Shown here in pieces: positions 24,399 to 35,286 of a stretch of DNA of 43,751 bases (position 1 is the stretch's first letter; every line of letters starts with the position of its first letter). Location: the NCBI GenBank assembly GCA_022360315.1, contig JAKSDA010000244.1:1-43751 (forward strand), written 5' to 3'. The notes below the pieces were generated by a model. That model was not told where the DNA came from. It worked only from the letters and a program-made list of their open reading frames with translations, and did no database searches. A program made the translations under genes and the position numbers. The stretch is from Pseudomonadota bacterium (GTDB taxonomy: Bacteria; Myxococcota_A; Polyangia; Haliangiales; Haliangiaceae).

Positions 24399-25336
24399 GC
24401 CAGGGCCTCCTTGGGTGATTCAGCCAGCTCTCGAAATACCGATTCGAGCGTGCGCGCATCCGAGCGCAGCTCGGCAAGGCGCCAGTTCTTGTCGCGAACT
24501 GCGTCGTATACGGCAGGACACAGATCGGGATTTTTCTCGCTGGTCACCCGCCAGCGCTGATACTCGCCGACGTTTTCGCGTCTCTCCACCTTGTCCACGC
24601 CCGAGATCGCGCGCAGTACGTTCTCGACCCCGCTGGCCTTGGACTCGATGGCCACCACTGCTGCGTTGACCGCGCGCAACTCGTCGAGCTTGGCGTCGGC
24701 ATGCAGTTTGCCTTGCATGATGATGAGGACCCGCTCGCAGCTCATCTCGACCTCGGACAGAATGTGAGTCGACAGGATCACGGTGGTATCCCTGGAAAGC
24801 TCCTGGATGAGCTCGCGGATCTCGACGATCTGATTGGGATCGAGCCCGGTCGTGGGCTCGTCCAGAATCAGGATGGGCGGGTGGTGAAGGAGTGCCTGAG
24901 CCAGACCCACGCGCTGGCGATATCCCTTGGACAGCTGGCCGATCGGCCGGGCCAGATACTCGCCCAAACCCGTCGCGCCGATCGCGTCGGCGAGCAGAGA
25001 CAGGCGTTTGCCCTCCGGAATGCTGCGCAGCGCCGCCATGGTGAGGAGGTACTCCTGCACCGTCATTTCGCGATAAAGCGGCGCATTCTCCGGCAAATAT
25101 CCAATCTTGGACTGCACCTCGAGCGCGTTTTCGCCAACGTCGATACCGGCGACTTTGGCGTACCCTTTATCGGCCTCCAGATAGCCGGTGAGGACTTTCA
25201 TCAGCGTGGTCTTGCCGGCCCCGTTGGGACCGAGCAGGCCGATTACCTCACCCGGCTCGACCGAAAAGGTCACGTCTCGAAGCGCAACCACAGGTCCATA
25301 TGCTTTCTTTAGTCCCTTGGCTTCGATCGCTTTCAT
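24395..25336 (-). CDS. ABC transporter ATP-binding protein, GldA-like
   Basis: A 313-residue ATPase that would drive the permease fusion downstream. Walker A is GPNGAGKTT at residues 36-44, the signature is QLSKGYRQRVGLAQALL, Walker B is PPILILDEPTTGLDP, and the H-loop is STHILSEVE. A C-terminal domain of about 90 residues resembles that of GldA/NatA-type importers and exporters. The in-frame sequence upstream of 25336 lacks similarity, so MKAIEAKGLKKAYG is taken as the start. First gene of the three-gene ABC unit. The transported substrate is unknown; in gliding Bacteroidetes the Gld ABC complex is needed for motility, but that role should not be assumed here. Confidence 0.93.
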   Translation of the reverse strand: MKAIEAKGLKKAYGPVVALRDVTFSVEPGEVIGLLGPNGAGKTTLMKVLTGYLEADKGYAKVAGIDVGENALEVQSKIGYLPENAPLYREMTVQEYLLTMAALRSIPEGKRLSLLADAIGATGLGEYLARPIGQLSKGYRQRVGLAQALLHHPPILILDEPTTGLDPNQIVEIRELIQELSRDTTVILSTHILSEVEMSCERVLIIMQGKLHADAKLDELRAVNAAVVAIESKASGVENVLRAISGVDKVERRENVGEYQRWRVTSEKNPDLCPAVYDAVRDKNWRLAELRSDARTLESVFRELAESPKEALA

Positions 25337-25771
25337 AGTCGTGCCCCGTAGAACGAGAAAAATTTCCAAGTTATTCCTACCTGCGCGGAAATCGTCCGCA
25401 CGACCCGGCAAGAGCATCCGGTAAAACGGCGTACATATCTTTGCGCATGTGGCGCGCAGCTTGTCATCGTTCAACCATGCCGCCGTGCCTGCGGTACGAA
25501 CACCATGCACGCGACGTATAATCGCTTCGTCTCGGCTGCGCAACCCCCGAGGCGCTCATCTCGAGCGGATGAATTTTCCCCCGCCCGGGCAGTAGGTATT
25601 TTATTTCAGGCAATTGCGCCTTGGGATCGCGATCCCGGTCAAGGCCGGGTATGGTTTCTGGCAATGCGGATCGTCGCCACTGGCAAGCACCCGGCCGACC
25701 GAGTCGATCCCTTTGGCCGCCTGCCTTGCCGACATCGCACCGTCCTCGTCCACATCACCGATCGAGAATCC

Positions 25772-26020
25772 ATGGGCGATGATCTGGTCGAGTGCCGGCG
25801 CTGCGGCTATGCCATGCGCCTGGCTGATCTATACGAAGGTCTATTTCCCAAAAACGGCTCGCTGCCCGGAGCCCCGGCAATGATGCCCGGCATCCCAACC
25901 GAGTTGGGGCCCGTGCCCGAGCAAATGAAAGCGCCGCCGAGTGAAGGTGACTCGCCGTCATCGCCGAGAAAGCGCCGCGGAAAAGCCAGTAGAGAAGACA
26001 GTGCAAAAGACAGCGATTGA
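25772..26020 (+). CDS. Small hypothetical protein with a CxxC knuckle
   Basis: About 82 residues starting MGDDLVECRRCGYAMRLADL. It has one CxxC pair and a Pro-rich, then Lys/Arg/Ser-rich tail that looks disordered. The frame stays open upstream to 25505, and ATGs there would give up to 171 residues, but the upstream part has no clear features. The 435 bp from the ABC ATPase start to this point otherwise hold nothing I can assign. I do not recognise a family; a zinc-knuckle adaptor is possible. Confidence 0.42.
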   Translation: MGDDLVECRRCGYAMRLADLYEGLFPKNGSLPGAPAMMPGIPTELGPVPEQMKAPPSEGDSPSSPRKRRGKASREDSAKDSD

Positions 26021-26063
26021 CCCAGAAATATGGTTTCCCGGCACAACTCTTTGCGCCCGTTCG

Positions 26064-26579
26064 ATGTCTCCTTCGGTTCCGTGGTTTGCTCTGGCCGTGG
26101 CTCTTTGGGCCCTCGGTTTCGGTCCGGGCTGCGAAGACCGAAAGCTCGACCTGCGCAATGTCGAGGCGATCGCAAAAGACCGTTACGAGTCACAATCAGG
26201 GGTCTCGGTTACCAAAGTTACGTGTCCCGAGCAGGTTCCGACCCGCAAGGGTTACGACTTTGATTGCACGGTGGCGTTCGAAGGCGGAGTGACAATGGCG
26301 ATGACAGTTGAACAGCTCGGCGGCACCAACCTCCGCTGGTCGCCCACCAAACCTGTCACCTGGCTCAAAGACGTCAAAGCGGCGGTGGCAAAGAAGTTTG
26401 CGCGGGAGGGCCGGACCATCGGCCAGCTGATCTGCCCAAAACAGGTGTATCTCCACCCGGGCGATAGTGTGACCTGCTGGGCTGGCGACATCGCTGGCCA
26501 GAGCATTTCGGTCGAGTATGCGCTCTCTGCCGATGGCGGCGAGTCGATTCGCCTGGTGCCCGGACCGATCCCTGATTAG
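26064..26579 (+). CDS. Lipoprotein with two DUF4333-like domains
   Basis: A 171-residue protein. The N-terminal hydrophobic segment FALAVALWALGFGPGC ends in a Cys that fits a (non-ideal) lipobox. Two similar modules follow, each with a CP(E/K)QV start and a second Cys about 15-20 residues on: VTCPEQVPTRKGYDFDCTVAF and LICPKQVYLHPGDSVTCWA (shown in part). This is the pattern of DUF4333, a small secreted domain of unknown role, here present twice. The Cys pairs probably form disulphides in the periplasm. Start at the ATG directly before the signal sequence; the longer frame overlaps the preceding gene. Confidence 0.75.
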   Translation: MSPSVPWFALAVALWALGFGPGCEDRKLDLRNVEAIAKDRYESQSGVSVTKVTCPEQVPTRKGYDFDCTVAFEGGVTMAMTVEQLGGTNLRWSPTKPVTWLKDVKAAVAKKFAREGRTIGQLICPKQVYLHPGDSVTCWAGDIAGQSISVEYALSADGGESIRLVPGPIPD

Positions 26580-26678
26580 ACAGTAATATCAAGGCATTCG
26601 GTGTATCTGCTGGGAGCGTATCAAGACCGCTGAAATCCCGTGCTTTACAACCGCAGAGCTGGAGCTTACGTCTAGCCA

Positions 26679-28715
<2,037 letters not shown>

Positions 28716-28942
28716 GAACGTCTCACGCCAGTTCAGAGCCGCATGCAGCCGCAGCAGCGGTGACCTGACTCGTCCCCGCTCGGAATTCCGGTTCAGCTGC
28801 CGCGCGAAACGCCGATCCACCGATCAGAACCGACCGCGACGCCTTTGAGGTGGCTCCTTGTGGCTCGTATAGAGCGCTCCTCGATTCTACGAGCGCGGGA
28901 TCATAGGTTCTATAAATTTTACATTTTGCGAAAAAATAGTCC

Positions 28943-28970
28943 TTGACGTCACAGTAATGCCCGCTATGGT
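28943..28970 (+). promoter_or_regulatory. Possible promoter of the phosphoesterase operon
   Basis: The 395-bp gap after the DUF255 gene holds no other gene. In it, TTGACG (28943-28948), 16 bases, then TATGGT (28965-28970) resembles a sigma70 promoter, in a locally AT-rich patch (28908-28945). An eight-bp palindrome TGACGTCA overlaps the -35. The start codon of the next gene is about 140 bp downstream. Confidence 0.4.
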
Positions 28971-29110
28971 GAATGTACCAGGGAACGGTAGGCTCGTGCT
29001 GACGAGTCTTCCGCTCGGACGAACAGCTTGGAACAGGCTGGGATGGGTTTGGTGAGAGCAGTGAAGTTGACTTGGTTGGATATGGGGATCACTGGAGCGA
29101 GATAGAGGTG

Positions 29111-30775
29111 ATGGTGTTCGGAGCGAGCAGATTTTTGCTGGCATTGTGGTCGATCGCCGCGATTGTTTTCGGAGGAGTCTCGAGTTGTGGACACGGCGAC
29201 ACCTCCCCGGCACTGCCGCGAGGATGGAACGTATTGTCCGGCGATCGGAGCAACACCGTACCAGTGAGTCGGAAGGTGTTGTTGGTCGCCGACAACCAGG
29301 TACATTACCTGTACGGCGATCCATTCATACAGCGCAGTGTGTTCACCGATAAGCATTTTTCCAGCACCGCGATACGACCGCCACAGCTGGATCTTTTCGG
29401 ACAGGACTTGTTTCGCTGGGCGCTGCAGAGTGCGCAGCGATCGATGCCCGTCATTCACCTGGGTGACGCTCTCGATCTCGCCTGTGCGGCCGAATTCGAC
29501 CAATTCGCCGCGCTCATGAAGCAATCGGGCCGCACCTGGGTCATGACGCCGGGCAATCACGACAGTTACTTCTTCGGCAATTTCGACGATATCGATCATT
29601 TTTGGCAGGCCGCGTGCAGACGCGGCGATGGGCCACTGCGCAAGCACCAGCTCATCGGGCGCTATATCGATGAGCTGGCAACACAATGGGCATCGCTCGG
29701 CCGGCAGTTTGCCGCCAATCCACATGGCGGACATTGGCAATGCGATCCGCAGATCGAAGACAACTGCTTTCTCCAGGCGATCTGGTGGCGGATCGACATC
29801 AGATCGCGCTGGCGATCGTATGTCGTGCAAAAAGTCGACCTCAGTCGACCCGGCTCGGGCGAACCAATGAGCGCCATCCTGATCGACTCCACTCAATACT
29901 CGGACAATCCGCGCACGCTGTTCCTCCACGCCGGCAGCGAGGGCAGCCTGCTGTCCGATCAGGCCGCGGTGATCGAGAAGATTGTCGCCAATGCCGCACG
30001 TAGCGGCGAAAAAGTCGTATTGGCCATGCATCACCCATACGACATCGTATCCAGTTCATCGCAGAGGTATGTGGATCGCTTCATGCGAGCGTATCCCAGT
30101 CTGCTCTTGATCTCGGCTCATAGCCATGCCGGGCGGTACTACACCCACGGCAGCGGCAATCATACCTGGCTGGAGCTCAATATCGGCTCCATCCTCGACT
30201 GGCCAGTGGAGTACAGGACCCTGGCGTTTCGGCGTTCGACTGTGCGCGATGGCCTCGGCAAGCGCGGAATCATTCTGGCCAGCGAGTTGATCCGGCTGCC
30301 CCAACAATGGACCGAGGACCTCGAAGAAGATGTTCCCGAATGCAAACCAGCATGGGAGGCCCGGCCCGGTGATCTCGACTATTACCTGGATTACTATTCG
30401 CTCTCGACCCCCAATTATATCACCACGCAACACCGAATATACGACAATTTACTCGCCGCGTACAAGCGTATGTTTCGCTGTTTGCCACAGCTCGAGGCCA
30501 GGCGACCAGCCGACTCGTGCGGCGAGCCCTCTGAGGTCGACGAACACATCGATCGAGCGCTTGCCGACGATTCTCTGGATCAGAAGCGAAAAGCCCTTTT
30601 GTGGCTACGCGAATACGAGCGCGAGCGCAAATACCAAAATCCGAAACACAAGGAGCACTATAGCCTGTGTCAAGCTCGATGGGCCAGCTGGTACGAGGAT
30701 CGCAGGACACGCATACCCCAGGTGAGTGACGAGTACATACTCGTGCCGTACTCAGAGAAGAAGCAAAAGCCATGA
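29111..30775 (+). CDS. Calcineurin-like metallophosphoesterase lipoprotein
   Basis: A 554-residue predicted lipoprotein: hydrophobic segment FLLALWSIAAIVFGGVSSC with Cys26. Metallophosphoesterase motifs follow in order: VADNQVHYL (first metal site), VIHLGDALDLA, VMTPGNHDSYF, VLAMHHPYD and LISAHSHAGRYY. These ligands fit the two-metal active site of calcineurin-like enzymes. The C-terminal 150 residues are a charged, Tyr/Arg-rich region with no known domain. The start ATG at 29111 follows AGAGGTG closely; a TTG 13 codons upstream is less likely. The stop overlaps the ATG of the next small gene. Substrate unknown. Confidence 0.82.
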   Translation: MVFGASRFLLALWSIAAIVFGGVSSCGHGDTSPALPRGWNVLSGDRSNTVPVSRKVLLVADNQVHYLYGDPFIQRSVFTDKHFSSTAIRPPQLDLFGQDLFRWALQSAQRSMPVIHLGDALDLACAAEFDQFAALMKQSGRTWVMTPGNHDSYFFGNFDDIDHFWQAACRRGDGPLRKHQLIGRYIDELATQWASLGRQFAANPHGGHWQCDPQIEDNCFLQAIWWRIDIRSRWRSYVVQKVDLSRPGSGEPMSAILIDSTQYSDNPRTLFLHAGSEGSLLSDQAAVIEKIVANAARSGEKVVLAMHHPYDIVSSSSQRYVDRFMRAYPSLLLISAHSHAGRYYTHGSGNHTWLELNIGSILDWPVEYRTLAFRRSTVRDGLGKRGIILASELIRLPQQWTEDLEEDVPECKPAWEARPGDLDYYLDYYSLSTPNYITTQHRIYDNLLAAYKRMFRCLPQLEARRPADSCGEPSEVDEHIDRALADDSLDQKRKALLWLREYERERKYQNPKHKEHYSLCQARWASWYEDRRTRIPQVSDEYILVPYSEKKQKP

Positions 30776-31062
30776 CAACGATTCCATGTATATACGACTC
30801 AATCAACGGTGAGCTTCGCACCGTACCGGCCTTTTTCAACAACGGCAAGGTATACTCGGGCTTCACGCTGGCCCGTGGTATTGCTGTCGGCACAACCGTG
30901 CATCCCGGCCAGGTATTGGGAACCCTGCAATGGGACGACGGTACGGCCAGTCCACTGGTAGTGCCGGATAACTGCCGCGGTGAAATCGAACGCTTTGGAA
31001 CCATCCGGGATCACCGCGTTCACCGCCGTCCATCGCAGGTCTTTCTCATCATGCGGCAATAG
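30772..31062 (+). CDS. Small protein resembling a biotinyl/lipoyl barrel without the lysine
   Basis: A 96-residue protein whose ATG overlaps the phosphoesterase stop (ATGA), so it is translationally coupled. The stretch LARGIAVGTTVHPGQVLGTLQW, then SPLVVPDNCRGEIERFG, follows the pattern of the second half of a barrel-sandwich hybrid (G-x-x-V-x-x-G-Q-x-L ... V-x-x-P-x-x-G-x-I). The modified lysine of biotinyl or lipoyl domains is absent. No signal peptide is seen, although its partner is predicted to be outside the cytoplasm. The similarity is by pattern only; the function is unknown. Confidence 0.6.
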   Translation: MTTIPCIYDSINGELRTVPAFFNNGKVYSGFTLARGIAVGTTVHPGQVLGTLQWDDGTASPLVVPDNCRGEIERFGTIRDHRVHRRPSQVFLIMRQ

Positions 31063-31189
31063 GCATCGAGTTGCTCGCCGAGACGATTACATGCGTTGCC
31101 ATGAGCGAACCATGTGGACGGTGACACAGCCGGGCGTTCTGGCCAGGAATACCGGGCGCCATCCAACTGTGTCCCGGTGTCCGCAATAC

Positions 31190-31211
31190 CGGACAGTGCG
31201 AATACTGTCCG
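31190..31211. promoter_or_regulatory. Inverted repeat upstream of the small membrane protein
   Basis: CGGACAGT (31190-31197), six bases, ACTGTCCG (31204-31211): perfect eight-bp arms, 46 bp before the start at 31258. It may be an operator or a leader hairpin. Confidence 0.35.
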
Positions 31212-31257
31212 CCGGTCGGTGCCGCGTCCCACACGACACGACCACGGCGCTGACGCG

Positions 31258-31731
31258 ATGAGTTCGAAACGGGAAACACTGATCAATGCACTTTTAATTG
31301 CGTTGGTATTATGGGACCTACTCCTATGTGTGCTCACCCTTTCATTTCCAGACCTTTGGTTTCAGCTATTCCATGGTATGCCTTATGTAGACGAGCAAGG
31401 GAGAACGGCAGATACTGTCGGTCTGCTCAGGCGCACCGGCGCCCTATGGGTCGCGTTCACGCTATTTCAGCTGGTTGCGTTTATTCGGTGGCGCAAACGA
31501 CCTTACTGGTTGCCGGTAGTCGCTGGCATTCGCCTGACAGAAGTATTCTCAGATTGGGCGTATATCTTCGTTGCCGGGCCTCACATCACCATTTTCGGGA
31601 CTGTGGGGTTATTTATTGCGCCGCTGTGTAATTGGTTTTTTGGCTGGTTTTTTATCAGTAGTTACTTGAAAATCGAGACGACCGGGCTATACAATATGGA
31701 ATCTACCGGAAAGACAGGCCAGGGGAACTGA
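31258..31731 (+). CDS. Small integral membrane protein
   Basis: 157 residues with four predicted membrane helices: LINALLIALVLWDLLLCVLTL, the segment GALWVAFTLFQLVAFI, PYWLPVVAGIRLTEVFSDWAY and TVGLFIAPLCNWFFGWFFI. Charged residues flank the helices (RWRKRPY), and a short hydrophilic tail ends the protein. No family is recognised. Codon use is more AT-rich than its neighbours. It lies between the phosphoesterase pair and the redox cluster. The start is the ATG before MSSKRET; a longer frame upstream crosses an inverted repeat and is not supported. Confidence 0.7.
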   Translation: MSSKRETLINALLIALVLWDLLLCVLTLSFPDLWFQLFHGMPYVDEQGRTADTVGLLRRTGALWVAFTLFQLVAFIRWRKRPYWLPVVAGIRLTEVFSDWAYIFVAGPHITIFGTVGLFIAPLCNWFFGWFFISSYLKIETTGLYNMESTGKTGQGN

Positions 31732-31758
31732 GGGTCACATCCTGCCTGGAGGGTCGCA

Positions 31759-32142
31759 ATGGCATGTTTGCCAGATGCGAATGGGTGGCCGAGGAATCGA
31801 GAATGGCTCGCAATCAATCATGAACGCAGCGTAGTTTGCCGGGGTCGCACGCACTCGGTGGCAAAAAACGCGCCCTCTTCTTTCGCTGGTAACCGCAGAG
31901 CGCGGGCAGTTGGCGGTCACTTGGCAATCAGCCGCACCTGCATCGACGTTGCCTGCACCGTCGACAACATTGGCTGGGTGCTGAGGGTTAGTGCGAGTGC
32001 CCGGGAGATCGCCATGGCTCACTGGGTGAGCTGGGTTAACCGGTTCATCATGCGTGACTGCTGTGGAGAGTTTGTCCTGAGTTGTTCGAGTTTGCCGAAC
32101 AAGGTGGGCGAGCCGCGATCGTGTCAGGGATCAATTCTGTGA
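31759..32142 (+). CDS. Doubtful 127-residue ORF
   Basis: This open frame fills most of the 430-bp gap before the redox cluster. Its ATG has an excellent ribosome site (GGAGGG at 31748-31753, five-base spacing), which is the only reason to list it. Against it: no recognisable domain, irregular codon use with several AGG/AGA/TGT codons, and an amino-acid pattern without clear strands or helices. It may instead be leader sequence of the downstream operon. Confidence 0.22.
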   Translation: MACLPDANGWPRNREWLAINHERSVVCRGRTHSVAKNAPSSFAGNRRARAVGGHLAISRTCIDVACTVDNIGWVLRVSASAREIAMAHWVSWVNRFIMRDCCGEFVLSCSSLPNKVGEPRSCQGSIL

Positions 32143-32161
32143 TCAACGAGAGGAAAGTGCC

Positions 32162-33583
32162 ATGTCGAGCAATGAATCGGACTCCGATGAATCTCCAACT
32201 CACGATGATGTCGATGTCATATTTCGTCCTCTGACGCTCAGCGCTCAGCTGCGCGTGAAGAATCGCCTTTTGCGCAGCAATCTGGCCGGAAAGTTTGACG
32301 ATTACAACGGCTTCGGCGGAAATGCCCGGCTCAATTGGGAGGAGCAATTCGCCCGGGGTGGGGTCGGGGCCATCATCTCGAGTTATGTGCCGATCACAGT
32401 TCGCGGGCGAATTCTGACCAGTTACGCCACTATCGACGACGACGACAAAATTCCTTTTTGGACCGAGGTCGGCAGACGCGTCCACAAATACGATTGCCGC
32501 TACATCGTACAACTGAGTCACTCGGGTCGGCAGCGGGATCAACCGGGCATCGAGAATCTGTACAACAAGGCGGCGAGTTCGACCGATCGACGCGACTTTT
32601 TCCACGGTATTCTGTGTTACGCGATGAGCAAAGAGGAGATCGGCGAGATCGTGGAGCTCTTTGCCGACGGTGCCGAGCGGGTCAAAAAAGCCGGCCTCGA
32701 CGGGGTCGAGCTTCACGGTGCAAACGGGTATTTGATCACCCAATTCTTGAGCTCAGGAATCAACGATCGCAGGGACGAGTACGGCGGGAGCGTAGAAAAT
32801 CGAGCTCGCTTTGCTCTCGACATCGTCCGTGCCATACGTGCGCGGGTGGGTCGCGACTTCCACCTGCAAATGAAGATCAATGCAGTCGATCACAACCGCT
32901 GGTTGTTTCCGTTCCGCCGCCCGTGGGAGGGCAAGGGCAATACTTTGCAAGAAACCCTGGAGATCTGCCGCATTCTCGAAGATGGTGGTGACGGAGTGGA
33001 TGCCTTTCACATCTCGAGCGGCAGCACATTTCCTCATCCCAGAAATCCGCCTGGTGACATGCCGGTCAAGGAAGCGTCGCGCGCCTATGGAACCATGTTG
33101 CCTTCGGGGGTCAGCACTCACGGCAATTATCGGATTTTTCGCAGTCGCTCCCTGGGCTGGTTGTTTCGCAAGTGGTGGTTATGGCACCGCGGATCGATCG
33201 TCGAGGGAATCAATGCCGAGTATGCTCGCCAGATCAAGAAGCACGTCTCGGTTCCGGTCCTGTGCACGGGGGGATGGCAGAGCAGGCCGGCCATTGCCGA
33301 GGCCATCCGCAGTGGTGCATGCGACGCTGTGACCATTGCTCGACCGATGATTCTCAACAAGGATCTGGCCGAGATCTTGAAGAGACAAGAACGGCCCGAT
33401 GTCGAGTGCACCTATTGCAACAAATGCCTCGTCAACGCTGTTGCCAATCCATTGGGTTGCTACGACGAGTCGCGGTTCGAGGGGAAAACGTTCGAGGACA
33501 GGCGGCACAACATGCTTGCCGAGATCATGTCTGTATTCAGTCCGCCTTCGTATTCCGAGGAGGCAGCAAAAAGCCATGAGTGA
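32162..33583 (+). CDS. Old-yellow-enzyme family oxidoreductase with C-terminal four-Cys motif
   Basis: A 473-residue FMN-dependent NADH:flavin oxidoreductase. The TIM barrel shows RPLTLSAQLRVKNRLLRS at the start, YIVQLSHSGRQ, and the hallmark GVELHGANGYLITQFLSSG followed by DEYGGSVENRARF. The phosphate-binding end is VLCTGGWQ and DAVTIARPMI. Near the end CTYCNKCLVNAVANPLGC gives Cys416, 419, 422 and 433, the spacing used for a 4Fe-4S cluster in 2,4-dienoyl-CoA reductase-type members, but the extra NAD(P) domain of those enzymes is missing. It probably reduces or oxidises an activated double bond. First gene of the cluster; its end overlaps the cytochrome start by eight bp. Confidence 0.92.
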   Translation: MSSNESDSDESPTHDDVDVIFRPLTLSAQLRVKNRLLRSNLAGKFDDYNGFGGNARLNWEEQFARGGVGAIISSYVPITVRGRILTSYATIDDDDKIPFWTEVGRRVHKYDCRYIVQLSHSGRQRDQPGIENLYNKAASSTDRRDFFHGILCYAMSKEEIGEIVELFADGAERVKKAGLDGVELHGANGYLITQFLSSGINDRRDEYGGSVENRARFALDIVRAIRARVGRDFHLQMKINAVDHNRWLFPFRRPWEGKGNTLQETLEICRILEDGGDGVDAFHISSGSTFPHPRNPPGDMPVKEASRAYGTMLPSGVSTHGNYRIFRSRSLGWLFRKWWLWHRGSIVEGINAEYARQIKKHVSVPVLCTGGWQSRPAIAEAIRSGACDAVTIARPMILNKDLAEILKRQERPDVECTYCNKCLVNAVANPLGCYDESRFEGKTFEDRRHNMLAEIMSVFSPPSYSEEAAKSHE

Positions 33584-35216
33584 ATCAACAGCAACTCTTG
33601 TCGAGCGATCGCAAGCAGGCGATGGCCCGGCCCGCATCACTGGCGCCGAGTCAGAACATCGGCTGTCACGGGACCAAGATCGGTTGAGCCAACCCAGTAG
33701 TATCGGCCCGAACAACCCCAATACTCCTGTCGAGCAGGCAGAGCGTCGCGCCCGATGGCTGGGCAGACTGCTCTGGTTGATGGCCATTTTGGCGGTAGCC
33801 GGGCTATTTCTCGGATTCCAGCACGCCTATCCCAAAGACCGGCCGGTTGTATATTCCGATCTCGAAGAGCACTTCAAATACGGTTCGATCGGCAGTGATC
33901 GCGAAAACGGCTTGCCACTGCAAATCATCCGGGTCTTGCCGCGAATGTTTCCGCAATACCTGCCCGACGGCTACAAGGGGCCTCTCGATTACCGCGCGTT
34001 TGGTATGGTCTATGAGGACGGCAAAGAGCTTCCCATCGGCTTCTCGGTACGGCGCCAGTACATCGATCTGATCGGACTCAACTGCAGCGTGTGTCACATC
34101 GGCACGTTTCGGCGATCCGAGAGCGAGCCACCGGTGCATTATCTGGCCGCGGGTTCGAACACATTCGATATTCTGGGGTTCTTCGAATTCCTGTTCAAGT
34201 GCGCTGCAGATAGTCGTTTCACCGGCGAGCGGATCATCGCCGAGATCGAGAAAGACCGCGATCTGTCCCTGGTCGAGAAATTTTTCCTCGAGCAACTGGC
34301 CATTCCGCGCATGCAAGCCGGTCTGTTGCAGCGACGGGTCAAGCTCGAGTACATTTTTCAGCCGGGCTACCCGCGCTGGGGCGCCGGGGCAGTGGATACA
34401 TTCAATCCCTACAAGCGGCTCCAGTTTGCTGCCGACTATCCCCACGGCATTCCAGTCCGTGAACGCTTCGGTGTTGCCGACTTCCCGGTGGTGTGGAATC
34501 AGGACAAGAAGCGGGGAATGCAGTTACACTGGGACGGCAACAACGACAGTGTTCACGAGCGCAACATCAGCGCCGCGTTTGGTGCCGGTGTAACCCGCGA
34601 GGGAATCGACATCGAGTCGGTGCAGCGGGCCATGGAGTGGCTCTTCGAGTTGCCGCCACCGCCATTCATCGCTGCTGATGATATCGATCGATCGGCGGCC
34701 GAACGGGGCCAGGCCATCTATCGCAAGTACTGCTATGACTGCCATGACTTCAAGGGCAGCGGTGTCGGCAAGGTGCTCGATATCGGCGAAATTCGGACTG
34801 ATCCCGGACGTCTCGACTCGTTTACCGAGAAGTTCGTCGAGGCGCAGAAGAAGTACACGCAGGGCTATGATTGGTCGTTTACTCATTTCAGGAAGACCAA
34901 TGGCTATGCCAACATGCCACTCGACGGACTGTGGGCCCGCGCGCCGTATCTCCACAACGGCTCGGTGCCGACCATGTGGGATCTGTTGACCCGTGAAAAC
35001 CAGCGGCCCGAGCGATTTTACCGCGGACACGGCGTCTATGATATCAAGAAACTCGGTATCCGTGGGGACGTGCGAGAAATCGATGGCCGGCCGGCCTGGC
35101 TTCACGACACCCGCAAGCAGTCAAAAGGCAATCAGGGTCATTCTGGCCCCGAGTATGGAACCGAGTTAACCGATAACGAGAAATGGGATCTCATCGAGTA
35201 CCTGAAAACTCTTTGA
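33576..35216 (+). CDS. Membrane-anchored di-heme cytochrome c (RoxA/MauG-like)
   Basis: A 546-residue protein with a cytoplasmic Ser/Gln-rich head, one membrane helix at about 61-81 (WLGRLLWLMAILAVAGLFLG) and a periplasmic domain. Two heme-c motifs are seen: CSVCH at 170-174 and CYDCH at 386-390. Around them are conserved-looking parts WGAGAVDTFNPYK, VVWNQDKKRGMQLHWDGNN and the C-terminal GLWARAPYLHNGSVPTMWDL with EYGTELTDNEKWDLIEYLKTL (in overlapping parts). This layout (two hemes about 216 residues apart) resembles the rubber oxygenase RoxA and its di-heme peroxidase relatives. Whether it is an oxygenase or only an electron carrier for the flavoproteins cannot be told. GAGGAGG lies upstream of the ATG at 33576. 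Confidence 0.85.
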   Translation: MSESTATLVERSQAGDGPARITGAESEHRLSRDQDRLSQPSSIGPNNPNTPVEQAERRARWLGRLLWLMAILAVAGLFLGFQHAYPKDRPVVYSDLEEHFKYGSIGSDRENGLPLQIIRVLPRMFPQYLPDGYKGPLDYRAFGMVYEDGKELPIGFSVRRQYIDLIGLNCSVCHIGTFRRSESEPPVHYLAAGSNTFDILGFFEFLFKCAADSRFTGERIIAEIEKDRDLSLVEKFFLEQLAIPRMQAGLLQRRVKLEYIFQPGYPRWGAGAVDTFNPYKRLQFAADYPHGIPVRERFGVADFPVVWNQDKKRGMQLHWDGNNDSVHERNISAAFGAGVTREGIDIESVQRAMEWLFELPPPPFIAADDIDRSAAERGQAIYRKYCYDCHDFKGSGVGKVLDIGEIRTDPGRLDSFTEKFVEAQKKYTQGYDWSFTHFRKTNGYANMPLDGLWARAPYLHNGSVPTMWDLLTRENQRPERFYRGHGVYDIKKLGIRGDVREIDGRPAWLHDTRKQSKGNQGHSGPEYGTELTDNEKWDLIEYLKTL

Positions 35217-35286
35217 CTCAAACAAACCGGTATACAAACTGGAGAAATAGACGCGAAAAACAAGCCGGTTATCGGGTCGGTGGGCC

